Source: Sinorhizobium medicae
GTDB lineage: Bacteria > Pseudomonadota > Alphaproteobacteria > Rhizobiales > Rhizobiaceae
Assembly: GCF_007827695.1 (NCBI RefSeq)
Contig: NZ_VITA01000013.1
Coordinates: 1 to 64,000, forward strand
Length of the DNA stretch: 64,000 bases
Reading direction: 5' to 3'
Both the position numbers and the translations under genes were made by a program. The notes below the pieces were generated by a model. The model ran no database searches and was not told where the DNA came from. It was given only the letters and a program-made list of their open reading frames with translations. Positions 49,058-58,875 of the stretch are shown one piece after another (within the stretch, counting starts at the first letter, position 1; each line of letters opens with the position of its first letter).

Positions 49058-49530
49058 TGCCCATGACCAATGCCGCTAAACACCTGACAAATGGCGGACG
49101 GGAGCTGATCGCTTTCCGCGTCGGCGACCAGGAATTCTGCGTGAACATCATGTCGGTGCGCGAAATTCGCGGATGGACGCCGGCCACTCCGATGCCGCAT
49201 GCGCCGTCCTATATGCTCGGCGTCATCAATCTGCGCGGCGCGGTGCTGCCGATCATCGATTTCTCCGCGCGTCTCGGGATGCCGCCGGCCCAGCCGACGG
49301 TTCGGCACGTGATCATCGTGGCGCAGGTCAACCGCCAGGTGGTCGGCCTGCTGGTCGATGCCGTTTCCGACATACTGACCGTTTCCGACAGCGATATTCA
49401 GCCGACGCCGGATATCGCGTCCGAGTTTGATCGGAGCTTCGCGCGTGGTGTCTTGGCGATCGAGGGCCGGATGATCTGCCTCGTTGAACTCGACTCGGTT
49501 TTCCAGGGCGAGGAAAGGGAGGCTGCATGA
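49054..49530 (+). CDS. cheW: CheW coupling protein
   Basis: A 158-residue SH3-pair scaffold that links receptors to CheA: ELIAFRVGDQEFCVNIMSV, then REIRGWTPATPMP and the typical INLRGAVLPIIDFSARLGM. It overlaps cheA upstream (ATGA) and cheR downstream. A second ATG at 49063 is possible. Confidence 0.95.
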   Translation: MMPMTNAAKHLTNGGRELIAFRVGDQEFCVNIMSVREIRGWTPATPMPHAPSYMLGVINLRGAVLPIIDFSARLGMPPAQPTVRHVIIVAQVNRQVVGLLVDAVSDILTVSDSDIQPTPDIASEFDRSFARGVLAIEGRMICLVELDSVFQGEEREAA

Positions 49531-50450
49531 GGATCCAGGCTGCGCACGAACAAAGATTGCCGCCGGACGAATGTCTTGCGAGCGGCGAATATCCCCTGAC
49601 ACGCCGCGACCTCGGCGAGATCGCTGCGATGATCTATGCGGACGCCGGCATCTATCTCAACGAATCCAAGGCGTCGCTCGTTTATTCGCGGCTTTCGAAA
49701 CATATCCGCAATCTCGGGCTGAAAGGGTTCCGCGACTATTGCCAGCTCGTCGCTTCGCCTGCCGGTGCGGCGGCGCGCCGCGACATGCTCTCGCATCTGA
49801 CGACGAATTTCACCCGCTTCTTCCGCGAGAACCATCATTTCGATCACTTGAGAACCGACGTCCTGCCGGGTCTCATCGCCCGCGCGAAGAGCGGCGGCCG
49901 TGTCCGCATCTGGTCGGCGGCGTGCTCGGATGGGCAAGAACCCTATTCGATAGCGCTGACGGTCCTGTCGCTGCTGCCCAATGCCGCGGACTACGACTTC
50001 CGCATCCTCGCGACCGACATCGATCCGAAGATCCTGGCGCTTGCCCGCGCGGGCGCCTATGACGCGACGGCGCTCGAGACGGTGAACCCTGCCATGCGCA
50101 AACAATGGTTCAGCGAAGTCGAATTCGGCGGCCGGCGCAAGTGGCAGGTCGACGACCGGGTCAAGCGGCTGATCACCTTCAACGAGCTCAACCTGATGGC
50201 GAAGTGGCCGATCAAGGGACCGTTTGACGTCATCTTCTGCCGCAACGTCGTTATCTATTTCGACGAGCCCACGCAGATGAAGATCTGGTCGCGCTTCGCC
50301 GGCGTTCTCGATACCGGCGGCCACCTCTATATCGGCCATTCGGAACGCGTATCGGGTGACGCCAAAAGTCTATTCGACAATATCGGCATCACGACCTACC
50401 GCCATACCGGCAGGTTCCACACAGGCCGGTTCCACGGAGATACGGCATGA
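49527..50450 (+). CDS. cheR: CheR chemoreceptor methyltransferase
   Basis: A 307-residue SAM-dependent glutamate methyltransferase with an N-terminal helical domain ([17 protein letters not shown]) and a C-terminal catalytic domain ([46 protein letters not shown]). It overlaps cheW and cheB by ATGA on both sides. Confidence 0.96.
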   Translation: MRIQAAHEQRLPPDECLASGEYPLTRRDLGEIAAMIYADAGIYLNESKASLVYSRLSKHIRNLGLKGFRDYCQLVASPAGAAARRDMLSHLTTNFTRFFRENHHFDHLRTDVLPGLIARAKSGGRVRIWSAACSDGQEPYSIALTVLSLLPNAADYDFRILATDIDPKILALARAGAYDATALETVNPAMRKQWFSEVEFGGRRKWQVDDRVKRLITFNELNLMAKWPIKGPFDVIFCRNVVIYFDEPTQMKIWSRFAGVLDTGGHLYIGHSERVSGDAKSLFDNIGITTYRHTGRFHTGRFHGDTA

Positions 50451-51496
50451 GCGTTCCCGCACGTGTTCTCGTCGTCGACGACTCGGCCACCATGCGCGGC
50501 CTTATCTCGGCCGTGCTCAACGCCGACCCGGATATTACGGTCGTCGGCCAGGCTGCCGACGCGCTGGAGGCGCGCCAGGCGATCAAGCGGCTCGATCCCG
50601 ATGTCGTGACCCTCGATATCGAGATGCCGAACATGAATGGTCTCGAATTCCTCGACAAGATCATGCGACTGAGGCCGATGCCGGTGCTCATGGTTTCGAC
50701 GCTTACCCAGAGGGGTGCCGAAGCAACGATCGCCGCGCTCGAGATCGGCGCCTTCGACTGCGTCGGCAAGCCCCGGCCGGGGGATCCGCATCCGTTCGGC
50801 GATCTCGCCGATAAGGTCAAGGCGGCCGCCCGTTCGCAGCGCAAGGCCATGATCACCAGCAACAGGACGGCTGCGCCGGCCGTGGCGACGGCTTCCGACT
50901 ACCGGGCAGGGCGCAAGATCATCGCGATCGGCGCCTCGACTGGTGGGGTCGAGGCCCTGATCACGGTGCTGCAGAAGTTCCCGGCGAATTGCCCGCCGAC
51001 GGTGATAACCCAGCACATGCCGCACACCTTCACCAAGAGTTTCGCCGAACGGCTGAACCGTCTTTGCGCCCCGACCGTACAGGAGGCGACGGATGGCGCC
51101 CGGCTCGAAATCGGCAGGGTCTACCTGGCTCCGGGCGGCGAACGGCATCTTCAGGTCGCCAACGCGTCCGCACCGTGCTGCCGTCTCGTCGATCACCCGC
51201 CGGTCAACGGACATCGTCCCTCGGTCGACGTTCTGTTCGATTCGGTCGCCGAACTGGCCGGGCGGAACGCCATCGGGGTGATCTTGACCGGAATGGGCCG
51301 CGACGGTGCCGCCGGACTTCTGAAATTGCGGCATGCCGGAGCACGCACCTTCGGCCAGAACGAAAAGACCTCAGTCGTCTACGGCATGCCGCGCGTCGCC
51401 TATGAATTGGGTGCTGTCGAAACGCAGCTCCCCCTCGGATCGATCGGGGAGGAGATATTGAAGACGGCGGCAGCCCGAAAAGAAGGAATGGAATAA
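50447..51496 (+). CDS. cheB: CheB protein-glutamate methylesterase
   Basis: A 349-residue response regulator fused to a methylesterase. The receiver has D57 ([12 protein letters not shown]). The esterase has the nucleophile in [12 protein letters not shown], the histidine in [16 protein letters not shown] and the aspartate in [12 protein letters not shown]. It demethylates and deamidates receptors when phosphorylated by CheA. Its last base is shared with the cheY2 start. Confidence 0.96.
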   Translation: MSVPARVLVVDDSATMRGLISAVLNADPDITVVGQAADALEARQAIKRLDPDVVTLDIEMPNMNGLEFLDKIMRLRPMPVLMVSTLTQRGAEATIAALEIGAFDCVGKPRPGDPHPFGDLADKVKAAARSQRKAMITSNRTAAPAVATASDYRAGRKIIAIGASTGGVEALITVLQKFPANCPPTVITQHMPHTFTKSFAERLNRLCAPTVQEATDGARLEIGRVYLAPGGERHLQVANASAPCCRLVDHPPVNGHRPSVDVLFDSVAELAGRNAIGVILTGMGRDGAAGLLKLRHAGARTFGQNEKTSVVYGMPRVAYELGAVETQLPLGSIGEEILKTAAARKEGME

Positions 51497-51885
51497 TGTC
51501 CCTCGCCGAAAAGATAAAAGTTCTGATCGTCGACGATCAGGTCACGAGCCGGCTGCTGTTGGGCGATGCGCTCCAGCAACTGGGCTTCAAGCAGATCACT
51601 GCGGCAGGTGACGGGGAGCAGGGCCTGAAGATCATGGCTCAGAACCCGCATCATCTGGTGATCTCCGATTTCAACATGCCGAAAATGGACGGGCTCGGCC
51701 TGCTGCAGGCGGTGCGTGCGAACCCTGCCACGAAGAAGGCGGCTTTCATCATTCTGACGGCGCAGGGTGACCGTGCACTGGTGCAGAAGGCGGCCGCCCT
51801 CGGCGCCAACAACGTGCTGGCCAAGCCATTCACGATCGAAAAGATGAAGGCGGCGATCGAGGCCGTGTTCGGGGCGCTGAAATGA
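51496..51885 (+). CDS. cheY2: CheY2 response regulator (motor control)
   Basis: A 129-residue receiver with VDDQ, phospho-acceptor D58 ([11 protein letters not shown]), ILTAQ and AKPFT. In S. meliloti phosphorylated CheY2 is the main regulator that slows the unidirectional flagellar motor. It abuts cheB (shared A) and overlaps cheD as ATGA. Confidence 0.94.
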   Translation: MSLAEKIKVLIVDDQVTSRLLLGDALQQLGFKQITAAGDGEQGLKIMAQNPHHLVISDFNMPKMDGLGLLQAVRANPATKKAAFIILTAQGDRALVQKAAALGANNVLAKPFTIEKMKAAIEAVFGALK

Positions 51886-52433
51886 ACACCGAGGCTGCCG
51901 GCAAGCGCGTCCACGTCATTCAGGGCGAGTTCAAGGTTGTCAACGATCCCCATATCGTGCTTTCGACCATTCTCGGCTCCTGCGTGGCCGCCTGCCTGCG
52001 CGATCCGGTGACCGGCGTCGGGGGCATGAATCACTTCCTGCTGCCGGGCTCCGCAAGCTCGCCGAGTTCGGGTGCGGACGCAACGCGCTACGGCGTGCAC
52101 CTGATGGAGCTTCTCATCAACGGCCTTCTGAAGCAGGGGGCGCGCCGCGATCGGCTGGAGGCGAAAATTTTCGGTGGCGCCCGGACGATCGCGCGCTTCT
52201 CGAATGTCGGCGAGCAGAATGCCGCTTTCGCGCGCCGGTTCCTGATGGACGAAGGTATCCGCATCGTCGGCGAGAGCACTGGAGGCGACCACGGACGCAA
52301 GCTAGAATATTGGCCGTCGTCGGGACGGGCCCGCCAATATGCCCTGACCGGAGTGGAGGCACAGCGCGCCATGCAGATGGACCAGCGGCCCGCCGCGCCG
52401 AAGCCGGTAGAAAGCTCCATTGAATTCTTCTGA
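51882..52433 (+). CDS. cheD: CheD receptor glutamine deamidase
   Basis: A 183-residue protein of the CheD family. The catalytic cysteine lies in [16 protein letters not shown] and the histidine in GMNHFLLPG; the FGGA segment ([13 protein letters not shown]) is present. It deamidates receptors in other species. Its ATG overlaps the cheY2 stop. Confidence 0.94.
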   Translation: MNTEAAGKRVHVIQGEFKVVNDPHIVLSTILGSCVAACLRDPVTGVGGMNHFLLPGSASSPSSGADATRYGVHLMELLINGLLKQGARRDRLEAKIFGGARTIARFSNVGEQNAAFARRFLMDEGIRIVGESTGGDHGRKLEYWPSSGRARQYALTGVEAQRAMQMDQRPAAPKPVESSIEFF

Positions 52434-52487
52434 TCGTGCCGGTCGTCAGCGCCGGCGATTTCGTCTCGCATGCCTCGTGAGGAAATA

Positions 52488-52865
52488 ATGAAGCCAGACC
52501 ACAACCATGTACCTCATGCGGAAGAATCCTTGCCGGACGTGCTGGTGCGGGTCGTCACCGAACTCCACGATGTGGCTCGTCTGATCGAGCGCATAGAGCC
52601 TCAGCTCATGAGCGCGGAGGCTGCAAGCGCGGAAAGAGTGATGGTGTTGCAGGGAATCGATCTTGCGGTTCAAAAGACGCGCGGACTTGCGGAATTCCTG
52701 GACACGATCACCGCCTCCATTCCGGACACGTGTCTGGTCGACGTCACCACGGCCGTTAATCTGATCAAGCTCGGCGACATGAAAAGGGCGCTCGGCACCG
52801 GCGTCCTGCAGCACGGGCACTCGCATCCGCTGACGAAGACCTCAGGCGATTTCGAGGCGTTCTGA
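52488..52865 (+). CDS. cheT: CheT, CheZ-like chemotaxis protein
   Basis: A 125-residue, mostly helical protein. The motif D-LAV-Q in GIDLAVQKTRGLAEFL matches the DxxxQ catalytic signature of CheZ/CheX-type phosphatases. CheT of S. meliloti is known to act on the CheY1 branch and to bind CheR. ATG at 52488 is preferred because AGGA lies about 5 bases upstream; an earlier ATG (52470) lacks one. It is the last che gene; fliF starts 243 bp later. Confidence 0.85.
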   Translation: MKPDHNHVPHAEESLPDVLVRVVTELHDVARLIERIEPQLMSAEAASAERVMVLQGIDLAVQKTRGLAEFLDTITASIPDTCLVDVTTAVNLIKLGDMKRALGTGVLQHGHSHPLTKTSGDFEAF

Positions 52866-53108
52866 AGCGGAGACAAGCTCCGGAGCGGGATAAAGGATTG
52901 CCGCACCGGTTGAATGACCGATCCCGCCCTCCCACCAAGTTCGCGCAAGTTTCGTCCCCTAGCTTCGCTTCCGGGGCTGGTAGATTCGCGGCTAATGCAG
53001 AACGGCCAAGCGCAGGCCGTTTTCCAGCAAACCCGAATGTTGGATCTGCGCAGGGCATCGGCCGGGTAACCGGAGCGGGTGCCGTGCGACACTGGGTGCG
53101 GAAACAGA

Positions 53109-54782
53109 ATGAATCTGTTCGATCAATTCTCGACGTTTACCAAGAATCTGAGCAATCTCGGACAAGGGAAGCTCATTGCGCTGGCCGTGGCCGGCATCGT
53201 GGCGATCGGCTTCGTCCTCGGGGCCGGCGTCTATGTCAATCGGCCGTCCTTCGAGACGCTATATGTCGGGCTCGAACGCAGCGACGTCACCCAGATCAGC
53301 ATTGCGCTTGCAGAGGCCAATGTCGATTTCGAAGTCGGTACCGACGGCGGCAGCATCCAGGTGCCGGTGGGCATGACCGGCAAGGCTCGCCTGCTGCTTG
53401 CCGAACGCGGCTTGCCGAGCAGCGCGAATGCCGGATACGAACTCTTCGACAATGTCGGTTCGCTCGGGCTCACCTCTTTCATGCAGGAAGTCACGCGCGT
53501 CCGAGCACTCGAGGGGGAAATCGCGCGCACGATCCAGCAGATCTCCGGCATCGCCGCCGCGCGTGTCCACATCGTGATGCCGGAACGCGGCAGCTTCCGC
53601 AAGGCCGAACAGACGCCGACCGCCTCCGTAATGATACGCGCAAGCGCCACGGTCGGTCGCAGCGCCGCCGCTTCGATCCGCCATCTGGTCGCGTCCTCCG
53701 TGCCGGGCCTCGACGTTGATGACGTCACCGTGCTCGATTCGACCGGCCAGCTTCTTGCATCCGGCGACGATCCTGCAAACAGCGCGCTCAACCAATCGCT
53801 TGGCGTCGTCCAGAACGTCCAGACCGATCTTGAAAAAAAGATCGACAATGCGCTCGCGCCGTTCCTCGGAATGGACAATTTCCGCACCAGCGTGACGGCC
53901 AGGCTCAACACGGATGCGCAGCAGATTCAGGAGACGGTTTTCGATCCGGAATCGCGGGTCGAGCGTTCGACGCGTGTGATCAAGGAAGAGCAGAAGTCCA
54001 GCCAGCAGCAGCCGGATAATGCCGCAACTGTACAGCAGAACGTGCCCCAGGCGGCGCCAACCGGCGGAGCCGGCCAACAGTCGAGCGACGAGGCGGCGAA
54101 AAAGGAAGAACAGACGAATTACGAGATCAACAGCAAGACGATCGCGACCGTCAAGAACAGCTATTCGATCGAGCGGCTTTCGATCGCGGTGGTCGTCAAT
54201 CGCGGCCGCCTCGCTGCCATGGCCGGCGAACCGGCGGACCAGGCTAAGATCGATGCCTATCTTGTGCAGATGCAGAAGATCGTTGCCTCCGCCGCCGGTA
54301 TCGATCCTGGTCGCGGCGATGTCGTTACGCTGAACGCAATGGACTTCGTGGAGACACAGCTGCTCGACCAGGCGGTGCCTGGCCCGGGGATGATGGAAGT
54401 CCTGACACGGAACATCGGCGGCATCATCAACGCGCTTGCTTTCGTTGCGGTTGCCTTCCTGGTGGTATGGTTCGGGATGAGGCCGCTTGCGCGGCAGATG
54501 GGCTTCGGAGGTCAGTCGGGCCAGCTCGCAGGCGAAGCCGCCGGTCTGGAACTGCCGGACTTCTCACCCGCCGCTGCCGGTGCAGGAGGAGCACTCATGG
54601 AGGGTTTTGGCTCCGACTTCGGCTTCGACGGTGGCGACGACCTTCTCAATCTCGGCGACGAGGCCGGTTTCAACCGCCGCGTCAAGGAAGGGCCGGAACG
54701 GCGACTTGCCCGGATGGTGGAGATCAGCGAGGAGCGTGCGGCAAAGATCCTGCGAAAATGGGCACTCGACCGCGCCGCTTGA
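53109..54782 (+). CDS. fliF: FliF, flagellar MS-ring protein
   Basis: A 557-residue inner-membrane ring protein. Membrane helices lie near 24-45 (LIALAVAGIVAIGFVLGAG) and 440-460 (NALAFVAVAFLVVWFGM). The periplasmic domain has TPTASVMIRASA and LDVDDVTVLDSTGQLLAS. The cytoplasmic end should bind FliG. A Gln/Ala-rich low-complexity linker lies around 295-325. ATG at 53109 (MNLFDQF) gives the normal family length. Confidence 0.95.
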   Translation: MNLFDQFSTFTKNLSNLGQGKLIALAVAGIVAIGFVLGAGVYVNRPSFETLYVGLERSDVTQISIALAEANVDFEVGTDGGSIQVPVGMTGKARLLLAERGLPSSANAGYELFDNVGSLGLTSFMQEVTRVRALEGEIARTIQQISGIAAARVHIVMPERGSFRKAEQTPTASVMIRASATVGRSAAASIRHLVASSVPGLDVDDVTVLDSTGQLLASGDDPANSALNQSLGVVQNVQTDLEKKIDNALAPFLGMDNFRTSVTARLNTDAQQIQETVFDPESRVERSTRVIKEEQKSSQQQPDNAATVQQNVPQAAPTGGAGQQSSDEAAKKEEQTNYEINSKTIATVKNSYSIERLSIAVVVNRGRLAAMAGEPADQAKIDAYLVQMQKIVASAAGIDPGRGDVVTLNAMDFVETQLLDQAVPGPGMMEVLTRNIGGIINALAFVAVAFLVVWFGMRPLARQMGFGGQSGQLAGEAAGLELPDFSPAAAGAGGALMEGFGSDFGFDGGDDLLNLGDEAGFNRRVKEGPERRLARMVEISEERAAKILRKWALDRAA

Positions 54783-54810
54783 TAACCTCCGGCAGATCTG
54801 CATCAGAAGC

Positions 54811-54845
54811 AAGTCCCGCTCCGCAGGCGGGCCTTGCTTGTTTTT
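54811..54845 (+). terminator. Rho-independent terminator after fliF
   Basis: AAGTCCCGC pairs with GCGGGCCTT (one mismatch) around a short loop, followed by GCTTGTTTTT. It lies 30 bases after the fliF stop and probably ends the chemotaxis-fliF transcript. Confidence 0.7.
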
Positions 54846-55602
54846 AACGCGCGCCCCCGTCCAAGGCCGGTCAGGCGGACTTTCTGCGAGTATTGGCGAG
54901 TCTAGGTCGGCCCGGCGGCGGTGCAGTCGAGTCGGCACAAAGAATCCGGCGGGCGCCTGGAGGCGTGTCGGCTGTTTGACGGAAAATTTAAACAAATTTT
55001 AACGGATTTAGATTCATGAGCCGCGCGTCAGGGCGCGGCGACCGGTCCGGGTTACTCCACGTTGTTTGGTTCTCAAGAGATACGTCTAACTATATATGCA
55101 AAGGAATCAAATACAGTTTGACGCCCGCTCTTTCTCTTCGCCCTGGGTTGCTTCGAAGAGTCACGCGGCGATTGATGCATTTGGGCAACATCTTCCCTCA
55201 TAAAGTTTAGACCAGCTGAATAAGTATGGCGCCACGCAAGCATTCGCCTGCAACGAGAAGACGAATTTCCTTCCGGTTTCCTTGCTCATCAATGGCCAGA
55301 TAATCTGCAGCCGTTACATTATCTCTTTTATTATCAATGGCTTGTTTAGTAGTGCGGCTGTCCGGGAGGATTAAAAACCCCTTTGAGGACTCACGCAAAT
55401 GCGAAAGAGTTCAAGGCAGGGTTGCCAAGTATTCGCGTTGGCGGACGCCGTGTTTTTTTGGGGGCGCCGATGTAAAGTTTAGCAATTGATTCGCGTCCTG
55501 AGATTCGCTTGGTGGCAAAAATACCGGCGAAGCCGGCTGTCGAGGACGACAGGGCAAGCGTGAGATTTCAAGGCGTCGAATTCGGCACGGGGGCTGAAAG
55601 TT
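54846..55602. promoter_or_regulatory. Long leader region upstream of visN
   Basis: About 757 bp, clearly richer in A+T in its middle than nearby genes (for example AAATTTAAACAAATTTTAACG near 54980-55005). No convincing gene is seen; short ORFs lack ribosome sites. It must hold the visNR promoter and perhaps a long 5' UTR. Confidence 0.4.
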
Positions 55603-56340
55603 ATGGAGATGTCGCGGTCAGACGCAGTCTGGTCTTCGGAGACCGCTGCGCGGCGAATGTATGGTCGCAGAATATCGAGGGAACAACTGATCCGAAGGCT
55701 GGGCGAGTTGGCTTCGGGTACGGGCCTCGGCAACGGACTGGCCGTGCTGACGGAATATGTCGGCGCCACGCATTACCTTCTCGCCCGGCACGATGTTTCG
55801 CAGGACGGTGGCCTCGATTTTGTCGTCTGTTCCGACTGGCCGTTCGACATCGTCCGGCGCCTCTCCGGCATCATCGCGGGGCTCAATTCCAAGACCACGG
55901 AACTGGAAAAATGCCGCGCACAGCTGCAGCCGGTCTTCCATGCGATGCCCGATGATATCGGTTTGCCACGAGGCGTCAGCCGCAGCTATTGCGCTGTCAC
56001 CTTCAGCATCGGGCCGACGCGGTTTTCCTTGATGCTGCTCTTCCCCGAGGACGTTATCCTCTCGCAAGACGCACTGCGCGATGTCGCGGTGCTTGCCGGA
56101 TACGTCGCCAGTCACAAGATCAAGGCCGACGTGCGGCATGATCGGGAATGCGAGTTGACCGAACGTGAGCTCGAATGTCTGTTCTGGATTGCCGAAGGCA
56201 AGACCAGCGACGAAATCGCGGTCATACTCGGGATCTCCCGCAACACGATAAACAATTACATCACCAGTGTGATGCGCAAGACGGCGACGCGAACGAGGTC
56301 CGAGGCGATCGCTCACGCGGTGCGCAACAATCTGGTTTAG
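55603..56340 (+). CDS. visN: VisN, LuxR-type master regulator of motility
   Basis: A 245-residue protein with a sensor-like N-terminal domain (GLAVLTEYVGATHYLLARHD) and a C-terminal LuxR/FixJ helix-turn-helix (LTERELECLFWIAEGKTSDE; ILGISRNTINNYITSVMRK). VisN with VisR is known to sit at the top of the S. meliloti flagellar hierarchy, acting through Rem. visR starts 10 bp after its stop. Confidence 0.93.
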   Translation: MEMSRSDAVWSSETAARRMYGRRISREQLIRRLGELASGTGLGNGLAVLTEYVGATHYLLARHDVSQDGGLDFVVCSDWPFDIVRRLSGIIAGLNSKTTELEKCRAQLQPVFHAMPDDIGLPRGVSRSYCAVTFSIGPTRFSLMLLFPEDVILSQDALRDVAVLAGYVASHKIKADVRHDRECELTERELECLFWIAEGKTSDEIAVILGISRNTINNYITSVMRKTATRTRSEAIAHAVRNNLV

Positions 56341-56350
56341 GAGCGGGAAA

Positions 56351-57094
56351 ATGACTTATCTCGTGACCGAAAACCGTGGCTGCGACGCTGGCCGGCCGGG
56401 CCGAAACGGGCGCGCGGCGCAAGCGGCGGGGCTCGTGACGCGACTGCAGGCCATGCAACGGCAGATCAACGCGAGGAACTTCGCGGTTCTGCGGACGAAT
56501 GGAAGGGGCTTGCCTGCAGCGCGCAAGCTAACCTGCGTGCTCCACAACTGGGGAACCTCTTGCGAGGAAATCGCGCGCGATCTGATAGATCATTATGGCG
56601 AGGAACTGCTTCAGCACCTCGACCATTCGCTGCTGCCGGTGCTTTGGGACGGCAAGGGCGAGCACCAGACTGCCGAAACCTCCGATTTCGGTCCCTTCAC
56701 GCGCCGGCTGAAGGACCGCAAGCTCCCATATTCGGGGATCGCGTTGCCGATACGGCTCGGCGCGCAAGGCAACGGCTACGTGGTTTTCGCCGGAAGCTAC
56801 ATCGATGCTTCGGGCGAACAGATAGTGGAGCTGCACGGCCGCAGCGCGCAGATCATGACAGACCTGCTGACCTTTGACGAGAAGCGCCCGCTCAAGGCCG
56901 AGGCCCTGAGCGATCGCGAAATCTCCTGTCTGCAGATGGCCGGCGACGGTCATATAAGTGAAGAGATCGCCGAAAAGATGGGTCTCTCCGTGCACACCGT
57001 GAACGCTTATCTCGGCGCCGCGACGACGAAGCTCGACTCGGTCAACCGCATACAGGCGATCGCCAAGGCGATACGGCTCGGCTATATCAGCTGA
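56351..57094 (+). CDS. visR: VisR, LuxR-type partner regulator of motility
   Basis: A 247-residue protein with a ligand-like N-terminal domain and a LuxR-type helix-turn-helix at the end (LSDREISCLQMAGDGHISEE; MGLSVHTVNAYLGAATTKL). The two proteins probably form a heterodimer. It is in an operon with visN and convergent with the small gene after flhB. The basic first 30 residues (GRNGRAAQAAG) are unusual. Confidence 0.93.
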   Translation: MTYLVTENRGCDAGRPGRNGRAAQAAGLVTRLQAMQRQINARNFAVLRTNGRGLPAARKLTCVLHNWGTSCEEIARDLIDHYGEELLQHLDHSLLPVLWDGKGEHQTAETSDFGPFTRRLKDRKLPYSGIALPIRLGAQGNGYVVFAGSYIDASGEQIVELHGRSAQIMTDLLTFDEKRPLKAEALSDREISCLQMAGDGHISEEIAEKMGLSVHTVNAYLGAATTKLDSVNRIQAIAKAIRLGYIS

Positions 57095-57177
57095 CTGTTC
57101 CATCGGCCCGCTCAACCGCCGCATCCTGCGCTTGATCGCCATGTTTCGAGGTCGGTTCGACCTGAAAACATGGCGAT

Positions 57178-57624
57178 TCAGCTCGCGAGCGTCAGCGGAT
57201 AGGATCTGACGAATTTCGCCTCCGCCAGGCTCCTGGCGAGAAAGGCCGTATTCTCGTCCGGGTCGCTCGATGGCTGTTGAAAATTGATATGGCTGATTTC
57301 GATGCCGGCCGTATTGCCCGCAAGCACGAGGCGTATATAGACCGTTACGCCGCGCGGCTTCAATTCGAGGTCGAGGATGATCTCGGGGCGGCTGTCCCAG
57401 TCGAGACTGTAATTGCCGCCGAGGCCGAAATTCACGGTGCCGGGCAGAAAGTAAAGTTCTGCCGCAGAGTCCACCAGGTCGGCGATGCTTGCATAGGACT
57501 CGAACCGCAGGAGCGCGATGAAATCCGCAGCATCGATGAGGCGCAGTTCCGTCGCAACCGGACGGATTGCCTCCGCAACTATCTGCTCTCGTTGTTCGGA
57601 GAATTGGCACTTTTTCAAGATCAT
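57178..57624 (-). CDS. Hypothetical protein translationally coupled to flhB
   Basis: A 148-residue, acidic, soluble protein: [18 protein letters not shown] start, an alpha/beta core ([40 protein letters not shown]) and no membrane helix or signal. Its ATG overlaps the flhB stop as ATGA (57621-57624), so it belongs to the flagellar operon and probably serves it. No family was recognised; an export-apparatus accessory or chaperone is only a guess. Confidence 0.75.
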   Translation of the reverse strand: MILKKCQFSEQREQIVAEAIRPVATELRLIDAADFIALLRFESYASIADLVDSAAELYFLPGTVNFGLGGNYSLDWDSRPEIILDLELKPRGVTVYIRLVLAGNTAGIEISHINFQQPSSDPDENTAFLARSLAEAKFVRSYPLTLAS

Positions 57625-58703
57625 GTCACCCGTCTTTGTTGCGGCTGAGCTGCATAAACCCGGTGGATCAGTTCGGCGACTGCCTTGTAAAACACCGGCG
57701 GAATGACACTATCCACCGAGACTTGTGCAAACATGGAGCGTGCAAGCGGCGGATCCTCGAAGACGGGAATACCGTTCTTCTCCGCGGTTTCACGTATCTT
57801 CAGGGCGACCAGGTCCTTCCCCATGGCGACGACCACCGGAGCATCGCTCTCCTCGCGCACATAACGGAGCGCTACGGCATAGTGGGTCGGGTTGGCGATG
57901 ATCAGGGTCGCCCGCGGCACGGAGGAGATCATCCGCTTGCGGGCACGGTCGCGCTGTAGCGATCTGAGCCGCGACTTGACGATGGGGTCGCCCTGCGACT
58001 GTTTCAGCTCGTCCTTCACCTCCTGCTTCGTCATCTTGAGTTCCGTGTACCAGTGATGGCGCGTCCAGAAGAGGTCGACGATGGCGAGCGTTGCGGTGGC
58101 GAAGAGAACGACGATGATGATCTGCTTGAGATCGGAGGTCATGGTGGTGAAGATCATGACCGGATCGGAGAACATCATGTCGAGCGTGGCGAAGTAATCG
58201 TTCCAAAGCACGAGGACCACGACGATCGAAACGACAATCACCTTGAACAGGGATTTTCCGAATTCCACCAGGCCCGGCACACCGTAGATCCGTTTGAAAC
58301 CGGCGACCGGCGAGACGCGGTTCCATTTCGGCTGGATGCGGTCGAGGACCGGCCGAGGCAGGTTCTGGAAGATCGACGACCCGACACCGAAGAGGATGAG
58401 CAGGATGAAGATCGGCATGAGCAGAGTGGCGGATTTCAGAACGACATGCGAAATCAGGGCCACGGCGTCGGTCGCCGTATCGAGACGCCAGGCTTCCGGC
58501 TGCTCGAAAATGTCCTTCAGCGCCTCGGCCACGTTTGCCGCGCCGTCGGCAAGGAAAAAGACGACGAAAATATAGATGGCGAGCGTCGAGGCGAAGGCAG
58601 TCACCTCGCGCGAGAAAGGGACATTGCCTTTGTCGGTCGCGTCGGAAATCTTCTTCTCCGACGGTGCTTCGGTCTTACTGTCCTTGTCCTGATCATCTGC
58701 CAT
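57621..58703 (-). CDS. flhB: FlhB, flagellar export gate switch protein
   Basis: A 360-residue protein with four membrane helices in the N-terminal half (about 30-55, 85-110, 140-165 and 185-210) and a cytoplasmic domain with the autocleavage motif NPTH (N271) in [15 protein letters not shown]. It switches export from rod/hook to filament substrates. The start ([18 protein letters not shown]) is typical. fliG ends 172 bp upstream. Confidence 0.96.
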   Translation of the reverse strand: MADDQDKDSKTEAPSEKKISDATDKGNVPFSREVTAFASTLAIYIFVVFFLADGAANVAEALKDIFEQPEAWRLDTATDAVALISHVVLKSATLLMPIFILLILFGVGSSIFQNLPRPVLDRIQPKWNRVSPVAGFKRIYGVPGLVEFGKSLFKVIVVSIVVVLVLWNDYFATLDMMFSDPVMIFTTMTSDLKQIIIVVLFATATLAIVDLFWTRHHWYTELKMTKQEVKDELKQSQGDPIVKSRLRSLQRDRARKRMISSVPRATLIIANPTHYAVALRYVREESDAPVVVAMGKDLVALKIRETAEKNGIPVFEDPPLARSMFAQVSVDSVIPPVFYKAVAELIHRVYAAQPQQRRVT

Positions 58704-58875
58704 GAATCAGCAAGCTCCCCATCCGCGGCAACTTCAACGAAAGCCTCTACGAATTGCGCGGCTCCCCGTTGGTGAGCCTCGGCAGCCTCTTGCGCAAGAG
58801 CACGGGCGTGACCAGCCCGCCCGGGTCAACAGAAATCGCAACAGGAGGCGGCGGATACCGGGCAGGGCGGAGGCG

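Noticed and set aside
55207-55398. 63-codon minus-strand ORF in the visN leader
   Set aside because: Begins only at TTG, has no ribosome site and no recognisable family; possibly a relic, not supported as a gene.
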